64,000 nucleotides of DNA from Furcasterigmium furcatum (lineage: Eukaryota > Ascomycota > Sordariomycetes > Glomerellales > Plectosphaerellaceae). Positions 1 to 10,188 of this stretch are shown here, piece after piece. The stretch's first letter is position 1. Every line of letters begins with the position of its first letter. The stretch covers positions 5,290,978-5,354,977 of the forward strand of contig BCIA01000001.1 in assembly GCA_001599815.1 (NCBI GenBank). The letters are read 5' to 3'. The position numbers and the translations under genes were made by a program. The notes beneath the pieces were generated by a model. The model was not told where the DNA came from. It made no database searches and saw only the letters and a list, made by a program, of their open reading frames with translations.

Positions 1-761
1 GGGATCTCCCGTGCTGCTTTGCGGAGATTGGACGTTGATCGAGCTCCGTCTTGTACATACGATGTATGTACGCTGTACGACGTCGCACTGGCTGAAGTGG
101 GCCCGGGCCAAGGGGCTTCCGATTGACGAGATGTTCTGACATATGTGATGGGAGGGACATGATGTTGGCATGTGAGAGGACGATGCAGGGGTGAGGAAGG
201 ACTAGAACTTGAAGAGGACGGGAGGAGTGGAGGATGCAGATAGGCGGCTCGCTGCTACTTACCCGGCCGTTGGTCAAGTGGTTGCACCTGCCCGGCCGTG
301 TATTATTATTAGTGCTCTCTGCCTGGTATGACAGGAGCCTAGAACTCGACATCGCCTTGCAAATCAGAACCTTTCTTTCTACCGACGGCTTGGGTATATC
401 ACGAGCGTGGCATGTGCTCTGAGAGTGTTTGCCGCTACTGTGTAAGTTTCATCCGCAAAAGTGGTGCAAAAGGAGTAGCTCGAAGGGTCCTTATGAAAGC
501 AGCGGTGAGGTTGCATCCCTCTGGCACCTTTCTTCTCCATGAATATCCATGGCCAACTTGGCAGCCGGGGAGCCCCCACGGGGAAAAGGGGGCAGACAAT
601 CCCTGCCATCGGACCTTCACATGTCCAGGAGCCAAGAACCAGGATGCAATGTCTCAGCCAGAGAACGCTCGATAGGTAGTAACAGTAAGCTAACATCGCC
701 CAGATCTCAAGGCGACCCTTCCAACCTTCTATATCTCGACACACCATGCCCATCTGACCAT
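1..761. other. Intergenic/3' flank, no gene seen
   Basis: This stretch lies downstream of the lactate dehydrogenase gene on the minus strand. Overlapping short open frames occur on both strands, but none has family-like sequence or splice structure. A short inverted repeat sits at 53-71 (8-bp arms GTACATAC/GTATGTAC, 3-bp spacer). Confidence 0.5.
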
Positions 762-2448
762 CTACAGCTTGGACCTGGCCAAACTAGACCACAATCCCTG
801 TCTATCGAGTCCCGACTCGCCGTCGTAGATGTCCCTCTCGACCACCCGAGTGTTGATCTGCACCATGTTAGCCTTGCCGTGTCCAGCCTGGATGAGCACT
901 GCAAACTCACATGTCTCGGTCCCAACTCCGCAACCGACTTGGCGCCGAGAAGTCGCATACACGTCTCCGTCTCGGCCTTGAGGACTGCACACACACATCA
1001 TCGTCAGTAAGACTTTCACCAAGCAAACTCCCCCATCTGCAAGTGCAACTCACTCTCGAACACCCGCTCAACGCCAGCCTGACCGCCGGCTCCCAGACCA
1101 AACAGCGCATTGCGACCAATGCCCACAGCCGTTGCGCCCAAGCACAGGGCCTTGACGACGTCCGTTCCGCGCTTGATGCCGCCATCCACCCAGATCTCGA
1201 TCTTGCTCAGCACCTCGGGGCAGTACTTCCGGATCTCCAGCAGCGTGTGCACAGCCGGTGGCGCCGTGTCGAGCGCCCGCCCGCCGTGGTTCGACAGGAT
1301 GATGGCCTTGACTTGCGGCGCGTACTGCGCGGCCAGGTACGCATCCTCGTGCGTCTGCAGGCCCTTGAGGACGATGGGCAGGTCCGTGTGGGCAGCGAGC
1401 CACGGCAGCGTCGTCTTCCACGTGAGGTCGGCCGCGGTGCCGAAGAAAAGCTGCTGCCCAACGCCGCCGCCGCCGGGGCGCTTCTCAGCCGAGTCCTTGG
1501 CGTTCGACTCGGACTCGACGGTGAAGGCGCCCACGAACTGCTGCCGCTCGTCGAGCTCGCGCTTGCCCGGGACGGGGGCGTCGAGGGTCAGGCAGATGTA
1601 CTTGTAGTGGTCCTTCATGGCGTTGATGCGGCGGAGCATGGCCTCGCTCTTGCGACGGTCGTTCTGGACGTACAGCTGCCACCCGAACATCTGGTCGGGG
1701 GTTGCGCCCTCGATGATCTGCTCGGGCGTCATGGAAGCGTTGTTGGAGACGCACTGCATGGCGTTGAACTTGGCAGCAGCCTTAGCGATGCCACGCTCGC
1801 CATCGGGATGAGCCAGCCTCGCCATGGCGGCCGGGGACACGAAGATGGGGAGGCCGACCTTTTGGCCGAGGATTGTCGTGCTCGAGTCGCATTGAGTGCA
1901 GTCGACGAACATGCGCGGTCGAAGGAGAATCTGCCTGTAGACGAGGTTGTTGTTGGACTTCGCCCAGAGGTCGTCGGCGGCGGAGAAGTAGTAGGCGTGC
2001 GCCTTCGTGGAGATGCGCTTGGTGGCGGCCTCCTCGATGTCGTCCATGTTCAGCAGCATCTCGAGCCTCACCGGCGCATTGGCGTCCTCCGCCTTGACCA
2101 CCGCGCCGGAAGCTGCCTGCGACTTGGCCAGCGACTCGGGGTTGATCTTGCCCAGCTTCTGTTCGGGCTTCAGGTTGTCCTCGAGGGTTCCCGGGGGGTG
2201 TACCGGGTCGTACTCTTCGGTGGCATCCTTGCCCGCGAGCTTGAGGATGATTTTGGCACCGCCGGGGTGCTCCGACAGAAAATCGGTCACATCGTAGACG
2301 TCGCCGTAGAGCACCACCCAGCAGCTCTCGCGGGTGTTATGCTTGGCCACTGTTCAACACGCCATTGTCAGTTTCGCGGGTCTCCTGAGACGTCGGACGA
2401 CATCGCAGCGCGTTACTCACCCTCGTCTGCCTCGAAAATCTTCGCCAT
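762..2448 (-). CDS. Flavocytochrome b2-type L-lactate dehydrogenase with C-terminal SKL
   Basis: Four exons, read right to left: 2448-2421, 2349-1054, 984-911, 857-762; 497 residues. The N-terminus is a cytochrome b5 domain (about 4-80) with the HPGG heme-ligand motif (His37) and a second His at 60. It is followed by the FMN-dependent alpha-hydroxy-acid dehydrogenase barrel, with VLKG (Lys338) and the catalytic-type SNHGGR motif (His364). By family knowledge it would oxidise L-lactate or a related 2-hydroxy acid and pass electrons to the b5 heme. The start MAKIFEADEV runs straight into the b5 domain, so there is no room for the mitochondrial presequence known from yeast Cyb2. The last exon ends ...ARSKL, a canonical PTS1, which suggests peroxisomal location. 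Retention of intron 2 or intron 3 would remove the SKL. It is divergent from the Jac1 gene. The substrate could differ from lactate. Confidence 0.9.
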
Positions 2449-3078
2449 TGTGTCAGTAATCGTGTCGCACACAGAATCTGATGAATGCAGGAGAGAGATT
2501 CTCACCAAACGGCAGGAGGCCCCAAGTGCCGGATTAAAGGGCGAGATCCTCGATGTTGGGGATGGGCTCGGCCTCAATTGTCCCGGGCCGTCGGAATTTC
2601 TTGCGGGGTGACCCCCAAACGTGGGTCGCTACGGGGCTGTTGAAGGGCGCTGGCGAGTCGTGAAGCTCCGTTTGTCAGGTGCGAGCTTTGGCGCTTTTAG
2701 CGGGGGACGGGAGCCATCCACCATCTTGCCCTCCCCATAGGTACTACGGTAGCACCGGCAACCCTTGCGTGCTCGCCGTGCCCGCCGACGTCGGCGACCG
2801 CCCGGAGTTTACCCTGCGGGAAGTGCTGCGGGCACCTCAAGTCGGCTCCCGGCGGCAATTCAAGGCGACGGGAAAAAAGGTCCAAGCCGCTCGGCGTTAA
2901 CGTCATGGGCCACCCTGATTTTCGGCCTCGTTCCTTCTCGACAATTCACACCGAGCAGCACACTGGACCCAACGGGATTTGTCTTCAGCTGCAAGGAAAC
3001 GCCAGCCTCGCCATCGCAGCCTTGCCGTGACCCCCTAGATCGACTTTTCCCGAATTAAGAATCGCTGTCTGCGAAGCT
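2449..3078. promoter_or_regulatory. Divergent intergenic promoter region
   Basis: 630 bp separate the starts of the lactate dehydrogenase (-) and Jac1 (+) genes, so both promoters must lie here. The short open frames within show no family features. I did not recognise a specific factor site. Confidence 0.5.
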
Positions 3079-3840
3079 ATGCGAGCTTCAGTCTCCTCCA
3101 CGGCACGCCTCTGTGCAAGATGCCGCCAGGCCTCGCCTCTCCCTCGATCTTCCTCTCGGGCTCTGTCAACAACTGCCTCGTCACCATCAAGAGCCGCCTC
3201 CCGACCTATCCAGACGCCCGGCATCGCAGCGAGACCAGCTCGATGGATCACAAGTAGCGCAGCAGCCGCCCGGCCGGAGGCCCCGGCATCACAGCCCAAG
3301 GTGCCGCAAACGCACTACGACTTCTTCCCCGAAACCCTCCCCGACGGCCCTCCTCCCAAGGGCCACTTCCCGATCAACGCCCGCGCCCTCCGCCGCGAGT
3401 TTCTCCGGCTTCAGGCCAAAGCCCACCCCGACCTACACCCGGCCGAGCTCAAGTCGCGCGCCGAGGCAACGTCCGCCCGCATCAACGAGGCGTACAAGAC
3501 GCTCCTCAACCCGCTCCACCGCGCGCAGTACCTCCTCTCGCTGCAGGGCGTCGACGTCGCGACGGACGAGACCCTCAAGGTCGAGGACCCGGAGCTGCTC
3601 ATGACGGTCCTCGAGGCGCGCGAGGCCATCGAGGAGGCCGCCGAGGAGCACGACCTCGACGAACTGCGGGCGGAGAACGAGGCACGCATCGGTGCCAGCG
3701 AGGAGGTGCTCGAGAGCGCCTTCGCAGGACACGATATCGAGCTGGCCAAGCGCGAGGCGGTCAAGTTGCGATACTGGGTCAACATCCGGGACAGCCTGGA
3801 CGCTTGGGAGAGGGGAAAGCCCGTCGTTTTGCAGCATTAA
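3079..3840 (+). CDS. jac1: Mitochondrial J-type co-chaperone Jac1/HscB
   Basis: Single exon, 253 residues. An Arg/Ser/Ala-rich N-terminus of about 70 residues fits a mitochondrial targeting sequence. The J-like domain starts near residue 79 (HYDFFPE) and carries the essential HPD motif at 116-118. A C-terminal helical region (about 160-250) matches the HscB C-terminal domain that binds the scaffold protein Isu1. In the family, Jac1 stimulates the Hsp70 Ssq1 during transfer of Fe-S clusters from Isu1. It is convergent with the DJ-1/PfpI gene, 237 bp away. The length fits fungal Jac1 proteins. No introns are evident. Confidence 0.93.
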   Translation: MRASVSSTARLCARCRQASPLPRSSSRALSTTASSPSRAASRPIQTPGIAARPARWITSSAAAARPEAPASQPKVPQTHYDFFPETLPDGPPPKGHFPINARALRREFLRLQAKAHPDLHPAELKSRAEATSARINEAYKTLLNPLHRAQYLLSLQGVDVATDETLKVEDPELLMTVLEAREAIEEAAEEHDLDELRAENEARIGASEEVLESAFAGHDIELAKREAVKLRYWVNIRDSLDAWERGKPVVLQH

Positions 3841-4077
3841 GCGGCGGCTGGTCCCGGGGTGGGGGAAGCTGCCGTCATTGTCGACCCATTATGGCCTGAT
3901 TTCGGAACGTGTATGAATACCACAGAGGCACGGTACCTATGAAGAGTACTTATGTATATACCCTGGCATTGAAAGACGGCTCTGCTCAATCATTAAGCTT
4001 AAAATATCGCTCACACTGTGACTGGGAACATGAGGTGACGAAGTGGCTGATATGAATGATCTGGGGCTTCACCAGGT

Positions 4078-4779
4078 TCATCCCTGAGAGCCACCCGATA
4101 CAGGCAGCACGTCCTCCGCCCCCCAGTGACTCGCAAACGGATCATCCTCCGGGTCCTTGACCCTGTTATGCTCAATCGCAGCAGCCAGGCCCGCCGCCGT
4201 CTCCTCGCCGTACACATCCGAGACCCAAGCCAGCGTGGCGTCCGTACCCGCGCTCACGCCGCTCGAGGTATAAACATTCCCATCCTTGACCCAGCGCGCC
4301 TTCGCGATCCAGTGCGTGCGAGGCCCGTGGGCGGCCATCTCGCTCCAGGCGCGTTTGTTCGTCGTGGCCTTGCGGCCGTCGAGCACGCCGGCGCGGGCGA
4401 GGATACTGGAGCCCGTGCACACGGAGATGATGTACCGCAGGCTCGGGTAGACTCTGCGCACGTAGTCAATCATCTCTGCGAGCTCTGGCTCGGGGGCGCG
4501 GGTGCCGAAGCCGCCCGGGACGATGAGGACCTCGATGCCATCCGGGGGGCTGGCAAATGTGTGAGTAGGTGTCACGGACTGAGCGAAGGTGGAGTTGTGG
4601 GGGTTGAAGATGGTGGCCGCCGTGGAGACGGGGTCGAGGGTGGCGGCGATGATGGAGAGGTCAAGCTGCCGCTGGAGGGCGAGGGTGTTCAAGACGCCGA
4701 GAGGGCCGAAGACATCGAGAGGTTGGAAGGTTGGGAAGAGAACCAGGCCGAAGCGCGAGGGGGGCTCAGCGGCGCCCAT
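4078..4779 (-). CDS. DJ-1/PfpI family protein (GATase1-like)
   Basis: 233 residues from the ATG at 4779. The open frame continues upstream, but the family-like sequence begins near MGAAEPPSRF. The fold runs from the first strand (GLVLFP, 11-16) through VPGG (88-91) to the nucleophile-elbow motif SVCTGSS with Cys121, the expected catalytic cysteine of the superfamily. The stretch LDVFGPLGVL (21-30) resembles isonitrile hydratase-like and AraC-N-terminal GATase1 members more than classical DJ-1. The specific reaction is unknown; candidates are an isonitrile hydratase-like lyase, a glyoxalase III-like activity or a stress-protective role. No signal peptide or membrane segment is seen, so it is probably cytosolic. 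It is convergent with jac1 and divergent from the MYND gene. Confidence 0.85.
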   Translation of the reverse strand: MGAAEPPSRFGLVLFPTFQPLDVFGPLGVLNTLALQRQLDLSIIAATLDPVSTAATIFNPHNSTFAQSVTPTHTFASPPDGIEVLIVPGGFGTRAPEPELAEMIDYVRRVYPSLRYIISVCTGSSILARAGVLDGRKATTNKRAWSEMAAHGPRTHWIAKARWVKDGNVYTSSGVSAGTDATLAWVSDVYGEETAAGLAAAIEHNRVKDPEDDPFASHWGAEDVLPVSGGSQG

Positions 4780-5435
4780 TCTGTCAGGTTGTGAGGCGTT
4801 GACTGAGGTGCCTCTGGTCTGCAGGAGATATAGAACTTGAATACGGACGGATCTGCTTGCGGTGATACATGAGGTGATAACTAGCACTTGTAAGATCACT
4901 GGTTGCCCGCTTGTAAACTCCGTGGACCCTCGGAGCATTGCGCCATTCAATATCCACAGTGCCTTACTAATTAACAAGTCTATCCATATGACTGTTCTTA
5001 CCTTAGTCGTTGACGGTGTCCAGCGTAGGGCGCGGGGGAACACCCATGGATGGCAACGGAGTTCACGCTTGGCATCGAATCCCTTTCCAACTTGAAGTCA
5101 TGGAACACCCATCAAGCAGAGAGTCTGTGAGAGTCCCGGGAACACGAATTGGGACACCGGTCACCTTGCTTTTTCGGCTTGCTCCCACCAAGCCGAAGCA
5201 GTTCTGGGGTTGTGTTGGGTTCAAGGACCCCGCGTGGTCTTAGTCCCTGCGTGATGGCCTGGCACTGTCCCAGGCTCAGGCGGTGAAGCTATCTTCGTCC
5301 AAAATCCTTCCTTCTTGACTCACCTGTAGGGTTGGCTGGACGTAGACATCACATCTGCCTCTCACCTCACTAAGCGTGGCAGCTGAGCCAGTACCTCCGT
5401 TCTCAGAAACCCAACTGCTGCCAACAAGACTCAGC
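4780..5435. promoter_or_regulatory. Divergent intergenic region
   Basis: 656 bp between the divergent DJ-1/PfpI and MYND genes. It should hold both promoters and 5' UTRs. The GTG-started frame at 5376-5435 is simply in phase with the MYND gene; I take 5436 as the first ATG. No other gene is seen. Confidence 0.45.
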
Positions 5436-6173
5436 ATGCCCTGCACAACCTGCCAAAAGGGACCTCCCGAGGTCAGTCTCAAGAACTGCGCCAAGTGCCA
5501 GAAGAGCCCCTACTGCTCCCGCGACTGCCAAAAGGTGGACTGGAAAGTCCACAAGAAGATCTGCGGCAAACAAGCGTCTGCCGGCGCAGCTCCGGGCAAC
5601 CCCGATGGCATCTTGAACTCCGACGGCCTCAGCCCGCCAAAGGGCCTCGATGGCCCCATCGCCAAACCCTTCACCCGCCTGAGCAACGGCACTTGGCTCC
5701 ACGACCGCCCGGAGAAGGACGTGTACCGCCTCCTCATCGACGCCTTCCGCATGCGCATCGAGGACGCCTACATGATGGACGCGATCAACACCCCTGGCAC
5801 CATCATGGCCGGCGCGCCGCACTCGCTTCCCGGCTTCCGGAAGTTCATGCAGCGCGTCGAGGCCAAGCCCGGCCTGCTGCCCTCGTGGTGGACGCCCGAG
5901 CACAAGGCCAACTGCGAGGCCTTGGGCATGGATAATAATAAGTCCAACTGGCAGGATCTGTCGTGCTCCATCGAGAAGCACGATGTTATCGAACACTACG
6001 GTGACTCGCGCTTCCCGATGCAGCTGCGCATGTTTGCCGAGTCCGTATATGGCACGGCTCCTGGTGGCTTCAACGGCGCGGGAATGCTGGGCATGATGGC
6101 CGGGATGGAGAGTGGTATGGGGGGTGATCAAGTTGCTTCTATCATGGACGTGAACTCGCTGCTTCGGCGTTGA
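5436..6173 (+). CDS. MYND zinc-finger protein
   Basis: 245 residues, single coding exon from the ATG at 5436. The MYND finger occupies residues 3-43 with the full ligand set Cys3, Cys6, Cys18, Cys21, Cys27, Cys31, His39 and Cys43, including the typical YCSRDCQKVDW core. MYND fingers bind proline-rich peptides in partner proteins. There is no SET domain, so it is not a SMYD methyltransferase. The C-terminal part (about 80-210), rich in Trp and Met, looks like a conserved domain (DRPEKDVYRLLIDAFRMRIE) of unknown function. The tail contains a Gly/Met-rich stretch. It is followed on the same strand by the COP9 subunit gene 370 bp downstream. Confidence 0.85.
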   Translation: MPCTTCQKGPPEVSLKNCAKCQKSPYCSRDCQKVDWKVHKKICGKQASAGAAPGNPDGILNSDGLSPPKGLDGPIAKPFTRLSNGTWLHDRPEKDVYRLLIDAFRMRIEDAYMMDAINTPGTIMAGAPHSLPGFRKFMQRVEAKPGLLPSWWTPEHKANCEALGMDNNKSNWQDLSCSIEKHDVIEHYGDSRFPMQLRMFAESVYGTAPGGFNGAGMLGMMAGMESGMGGDQVASIMDVNSLLRR

Positions 6174-6543
6174 TTTGGGGCGACGTCTTCGTCAATGGGA
6201 GCTGTGGAGCTGGCATGTCAGTAAGTATCCGTGTACGTACATACTCAATTAGTCGGTAATGCCGATGCTTCTGCCGGTCTTGCCTGCTGCCATGCCCGTT
6301 TCTGTGTAGGGTCTTTGCGTGATGGGGGAGGGAGATTGAAGCTTCAAAGCTGAAATGCTGCAGGTCTTTGAACGCGGTGGTAATTAATACCGAGGCCGGC
6401 GGGGTAGCGGTTGGTAGTGGATGCAGCCTGGAGTGATGGGCACTCGGGAACTTGAAGCTCAAGCTTCAGCTACCCCACATTCAACTTGACCTTCCAAACC
6501 ACCACCACCGTCTCGACCACCATCACCCATAACACCTGCCGAC
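6174..6543. other. Intergenic region upstream of CSN4
   Basis: 370 bp between the MYND and CSN4 genes. It should contain the MYND 3' UTR and the CSN4 promoter. The sequence before the CSN4 ATG is CA-rich, as is common in fungal 5' leaders. No gene is seen. Confidence 0.4.
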
Positions 6544-7879
6544 ATGGCCTCGCCAAAGGTAGCGGAACAGCTCGCGCAGGCCGCGTCCAACCCGGACAAG
6601 GTCGTGGCCTTCGAGGCGATCTTCAAGAACATCAAGAGCCTCTCCACCCCGGACACGGTGACAGAGGATCTCAAGGCCATCACAGACGAGATCTTCAACA
6701 CCTCTCCAGGCATCGTCAGCACCCGCTCCATCCTCCAACTCCTCGCCCAAACCCTCAAGGACCTCGGAAATGACGAGCTCAGCAAGGATGTGGGCCTCCA
6801 TTTGCTGTCCCAGCTATCATCCCAGCAGCCCTCCTCCTACCTGGACCAAGCCGCCCAGGTCCGCGACCTAGTCGCCGCTGCCTATGAGAGCAACGAAGAC
6901 TTCCTCGAGGCCGCCAAGGTCCTCGCCGACACCCCTCTCGACTCCTCCCAGCGCAAGGTCACCGACTCGGACCGCGCCCGCGTCTGGGTCCGCATCGCCC
7001 GCAACTACCTCGAGGTCGACGACACGACCGCCGCAGAGACCTACGTCAACAAGCTCAAGAATATCATGTACAACGTCACCGAGAATGAGCGCCCCGCCGA
7101 CTCCCGCGATCTCGACCTCCACTTCCGACTTTCCCAGGCCCGCATCCTCGACTCCAAGCGCGACTTCCTTGGCGCCTCCGCCCGCTATCACGACATCAGC
7201 CTCAGCCCGGCCATCGCCGAGGACGAGCGCCTCCACACCCTCGCCATGTCCATCAAGTGCGGCATCCTCGCCCCCGCCGGCCCGATGAGAAGCCGCACTC
7301 TGGGAAGGCTGTACAAGGACGAGCGCTCCGCGGGGCTCGAGGAGTTCGGCATCTTGGAGAAGATCTACTTCGACCGCCTGCTTGCGCAGGACGAGGTGGA
7401 CAAGTTCGCCCAGGGCCTGCAGCCGCACCAGCTCGCAACGACGGCCGATGGCTCGACAGTCCTGGCCAGGGCTGTCGTGGAGCACAACCTCCTCGGAGCG
7501 TCCAAGCTCTACGCCAACGTGGGCATCGATGCGCTGGGAGACCTGCTGGGCCTGACCGCCGACAAGGCCGAGGAGACGACGGCGCGGATGATCGAGCAGG
7601 GTCGGCTGGTCGGCAGGATCGACCAAATTCAGCGCATCATCTGGTTTGAGAGACGCGAGGCGTCGGGGCAGAAGGGTAGTGGCCGTGCCGAGATGGTCGT
7701 GGGCAAGGAGATTCGGCAGTGGGATGCCAACATCCAGAGCGTGTCGGAGGAGGTTGACCATGTCACCAACGCTCTGCAGAGGGAGTTCCCTGTGAGTCTA
7801 ACCTGTTTACCGGCACATGCATGAATCCTCAGCTAACACTGCTCTGCAGGATTTCGTGGCAAAGCACCTTGTGGTGTGA
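6544..7879 (+). CDS. csnD: COP9 signalosome subunit 4
   Basis: Two exons (6544-7791, 7850-7879), 425 residues. The protein is almost wholly helical, with N-terminal TPR-like repeats and a C-terminal PCI domain (roughly 200-370: LARAVVEHNLL, LLGLTADKAEETTARMIEQGRLVGRIDQ). It ends in a helical tail (WDANIQSVSEEVDHVTNALQ) followed by a 9-residue second exon, DFVAKHLVV. By family knowledge CSN4 is a scaffold subunit next to CSN5/CSN6 in the complex that removes Nedd8 from cullins. In filamentous fungi this links protein turnover to development and light response. It is convergent with the SGNH hydrolase, with 188 bp between stops. The only close alternative is proteasome lid Rpn5, but the GRLVGRIDQ core favours CSN4. 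Confidence 0.9.
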
Positions 7880-8067
7880 GGGGCGTTTGGCATCAGCCTT
7901 TCATGAGGGAATGATCACGGCGTTTGGGTTATCATGGAGTTCGGATAAATAGCATCGAGGCACAGGCATCATCCCACGCGACCCTGCAAGCTAGACGGTA
8001 GCAAAACGCTGGTATTCTAGAAATATCTACACATGCGGCGTGCGGCGGGCCCTAGGCGGCTACCTCG

Positions 8068-8930
8068 CTAGTCCAAGTCCTTCAGGCGTACTATCACGTA
8101 ACCCTCGTCGATCCGGTTAGGATCTCCGGCCTCCTCCTCGAAGAGCAGCTCGTCCTGCGCATACCGCAGCATCCGTCGTGCTTTCCTGTCCGTTGCCCCG
8201 ACGTCCTGGATCATGAGCTTGATGAGCGCCGCCGCGATGTGCTCGCCCATCCAGTCATATCCATCGGCGGCCAGGTGGACGCCGTCGTCCCAGAACTTCT
8301 TCTTGCGTTCGGGCGAGAGTGAGTGGTAGGGTATTGCGGCGTGAAGGTCGAAGGCGTAGTACTTCTCCTCGTCGAATTCCATGATGAAATCGTTGATCTC
8401 CTTCCTTTTGGCGGTCAGAGTGGCCTTCTTGGTGTGCGTCTCAGGGACCGTCAGCCCCAGGACCTTGCAGTCTGAAGAGAGGGCGGCGTTGTACGCCTCC
8501 TCTAGTGATGATTTGATCTTGTCCGCCGGTACTCCATATCCTAAGTCACTTGAAGAGTAATGTCAGTCTCCGTGGTATTTAGATTTAGCGGAGGGCTTAC
8601 TTTGTGCCGCCGAGGATGATGACCCAGTCGAAGGGTGCTTTTGCCCGCCTCACTGCCGTCTTATCAGTACTTCGGTATTGCGGGTCACAACGGTAGGGCT
8701 TGGCGGCTCTTACACTCTTCCCCGAGTCTCTGGTTGAAGGCCCCAAACGAGACGACGTCGCCGGGCATGCCGTTCTCGAGGACTGTGACATCGCGGTTTG
8801 GGAAGGCGGCGGTGAGCTTGTTCTGTAGCATCACTGCGTAAGGGCGGTAGCCGGTGCCGAAGCCATAGTAGCCCGAAGTGAGAGAGTCGCCGAAGCAGAG
8901 GATGCGGAGCGGCTTCTTCGGGCCTGGCAT
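8068..8930 (-). CDS. SGNH/GDSL-family hydrolase
   Basis: Three exons, read right to left: 8930-8714, 8652-8601, 8548-8068; 249 residues. Block I is CFGDSLTSG with nucleophile Ser16. Block III is GGTND (88-91-region), whose Asn90 is split by intron 2. Block V is DGVHLAADGY with Asp178 and His181, so the catalytic set is complete. Members are esterases, lipases or acyl-hydrolases; the substrate cannot be read from sequence. There is no signal peptide from the chosen ATG at 8930, so it is probably intracellular. The frame upstream of this ATG lacks another ATG near block I. Intron 2 ends in AAG rather than CAG/TAG. It is convergent with csnD. Confidence 0.87.
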
Positions 8931-10188
8931 GGTGTCTGGTGCCGAGGCTGCGGGCGACGTTCTGGCGATGTGGGCGTCCAAAGTCGGCCTTGAGCCTACC
9001 GCTGTTTAGGTATCTCTGATGGGATGCTGCGTCGAGGGGCCAGGCTTATGCGTCGCTGGTGTAGCCTGGAGGGTCGGTCCGGGGATAGCGAGATGGATCC
9101 GGGGATTTCCAGGAAGCGAAGAATGCGAGATCGAGTTCGAAAGGGAAAACACCGAAGAAAGGCGGCTGACGAGGCGATGAACTGTGATGGAATAGGCAGA
9201 CGGATGACTGGTGGATGGATGGTGGTGGTGTATGTGCTATGTGACCAGGGAGCATGACCAGCTTTGGGGTGAGACGGCAAACAACTGCCAGTGATGAACC
9301 AACTGGACCGGCCTGACTTCAGGGAAGCCCAGGCCGCCGGGCAGGTGGGGTTCCGCCCCCGCGGCGCGGGACGATGGGGTCCGCGGCGGGCACTGTCAAG
9401 CACTGGTCTTAGGGGTACTTACGGATCTGGTCGCCGCCCGGGGCTGGCAAGCGGGTTAATTACCAACTGCTTATGGAGGGAAAGAAAGAGAGACATCTAA
9501 CTCTGCTCATGGTTCTTCGTGTCCTCGGAGTAGAAGCACCCCAACGGGGACAAGAATGCACAATCAGTCGGCCGCCCTTTTGTGCCTGGTGTCGAAGCAA
9601 GGCTGCTGTGCAGTATCATGGAAGACTCTAGACAGCAGGTGCTGATTGCTCGTACCGCACCCAAATGCCCTATTCCCATCGTCGAACGACTCAGTTGCCG
9701 TTTCCTCCCCGCTCTGCAGCGATGCCTTTCCTTGAATAATTAGAGTGTTTGAAGAGAGAGATCATCTTACACTGCTCTGTTCAGTATGTATGTACCTTAC
9801 CTACCTACTAGGTAGGTAGGTACCTGTTTGATGATGCAAGAGCCCGGCAGCACCTCACGCGGATGGAATGTGTTTGTACTTGCTTACCTAAGTCATACGC
9901 TTACCTAACCATCTCGTACCTGCGTGCCCACCAAACCCAATCAGGCAAGGAGACATCAGCCAGCTTGCCTGCAGCTTCCGTGACGCGAGGCAGAGCTGCC
10001 TGTGTCTGAGCTCCAGTTTGACTTGGAACCTCGTCGTCAACCAACTCATCCACACAATCACCATCTCCAACGACCCCATCGCAACCTCACCCGCCCAAGG
10101 AACCCGCAAACCTCCAAACCTTCACCACAAATAGACTTCCTCTCGAGTCCTTCATCGACTTCTTCGACGAGTCCACTCCGACGCCGAG
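8931..10188. promoter_or_regulatory. Divergent intergenic region (SGNH hydrolase / pre2)
   Basis: 1.26 kb between divergent starts. It holds a TACCTA-type palindrome at 9798-9818 and further TACCTA copies near 9886-9910. The leader before the pre2 ATG is CA/CT-rich. Short frames on both strands show no family-like sequence. Confidence 0.45.
9798..9818. repeat. TACCTA/TAGGTA inverted repeat
   Basis: Two 10-bp arms (TACCTACCTA and TAGGTAGGTA) flank a single C, and one more GGTA unit follows. It lies in the pre2 upstream region. Motifs of this kind occur in promoters of Sordariomycetes, but the function is unknown to me. Confidence 0.6.

Noticed and set aside
911..2611. 566-codon open frame on the plus strand over the lactate dehydrogenase gene
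   Set aside because: It is the antisense shadow of a well-supported gene; high GC at third positions leaves the opposite strand open. No family-like sequence.
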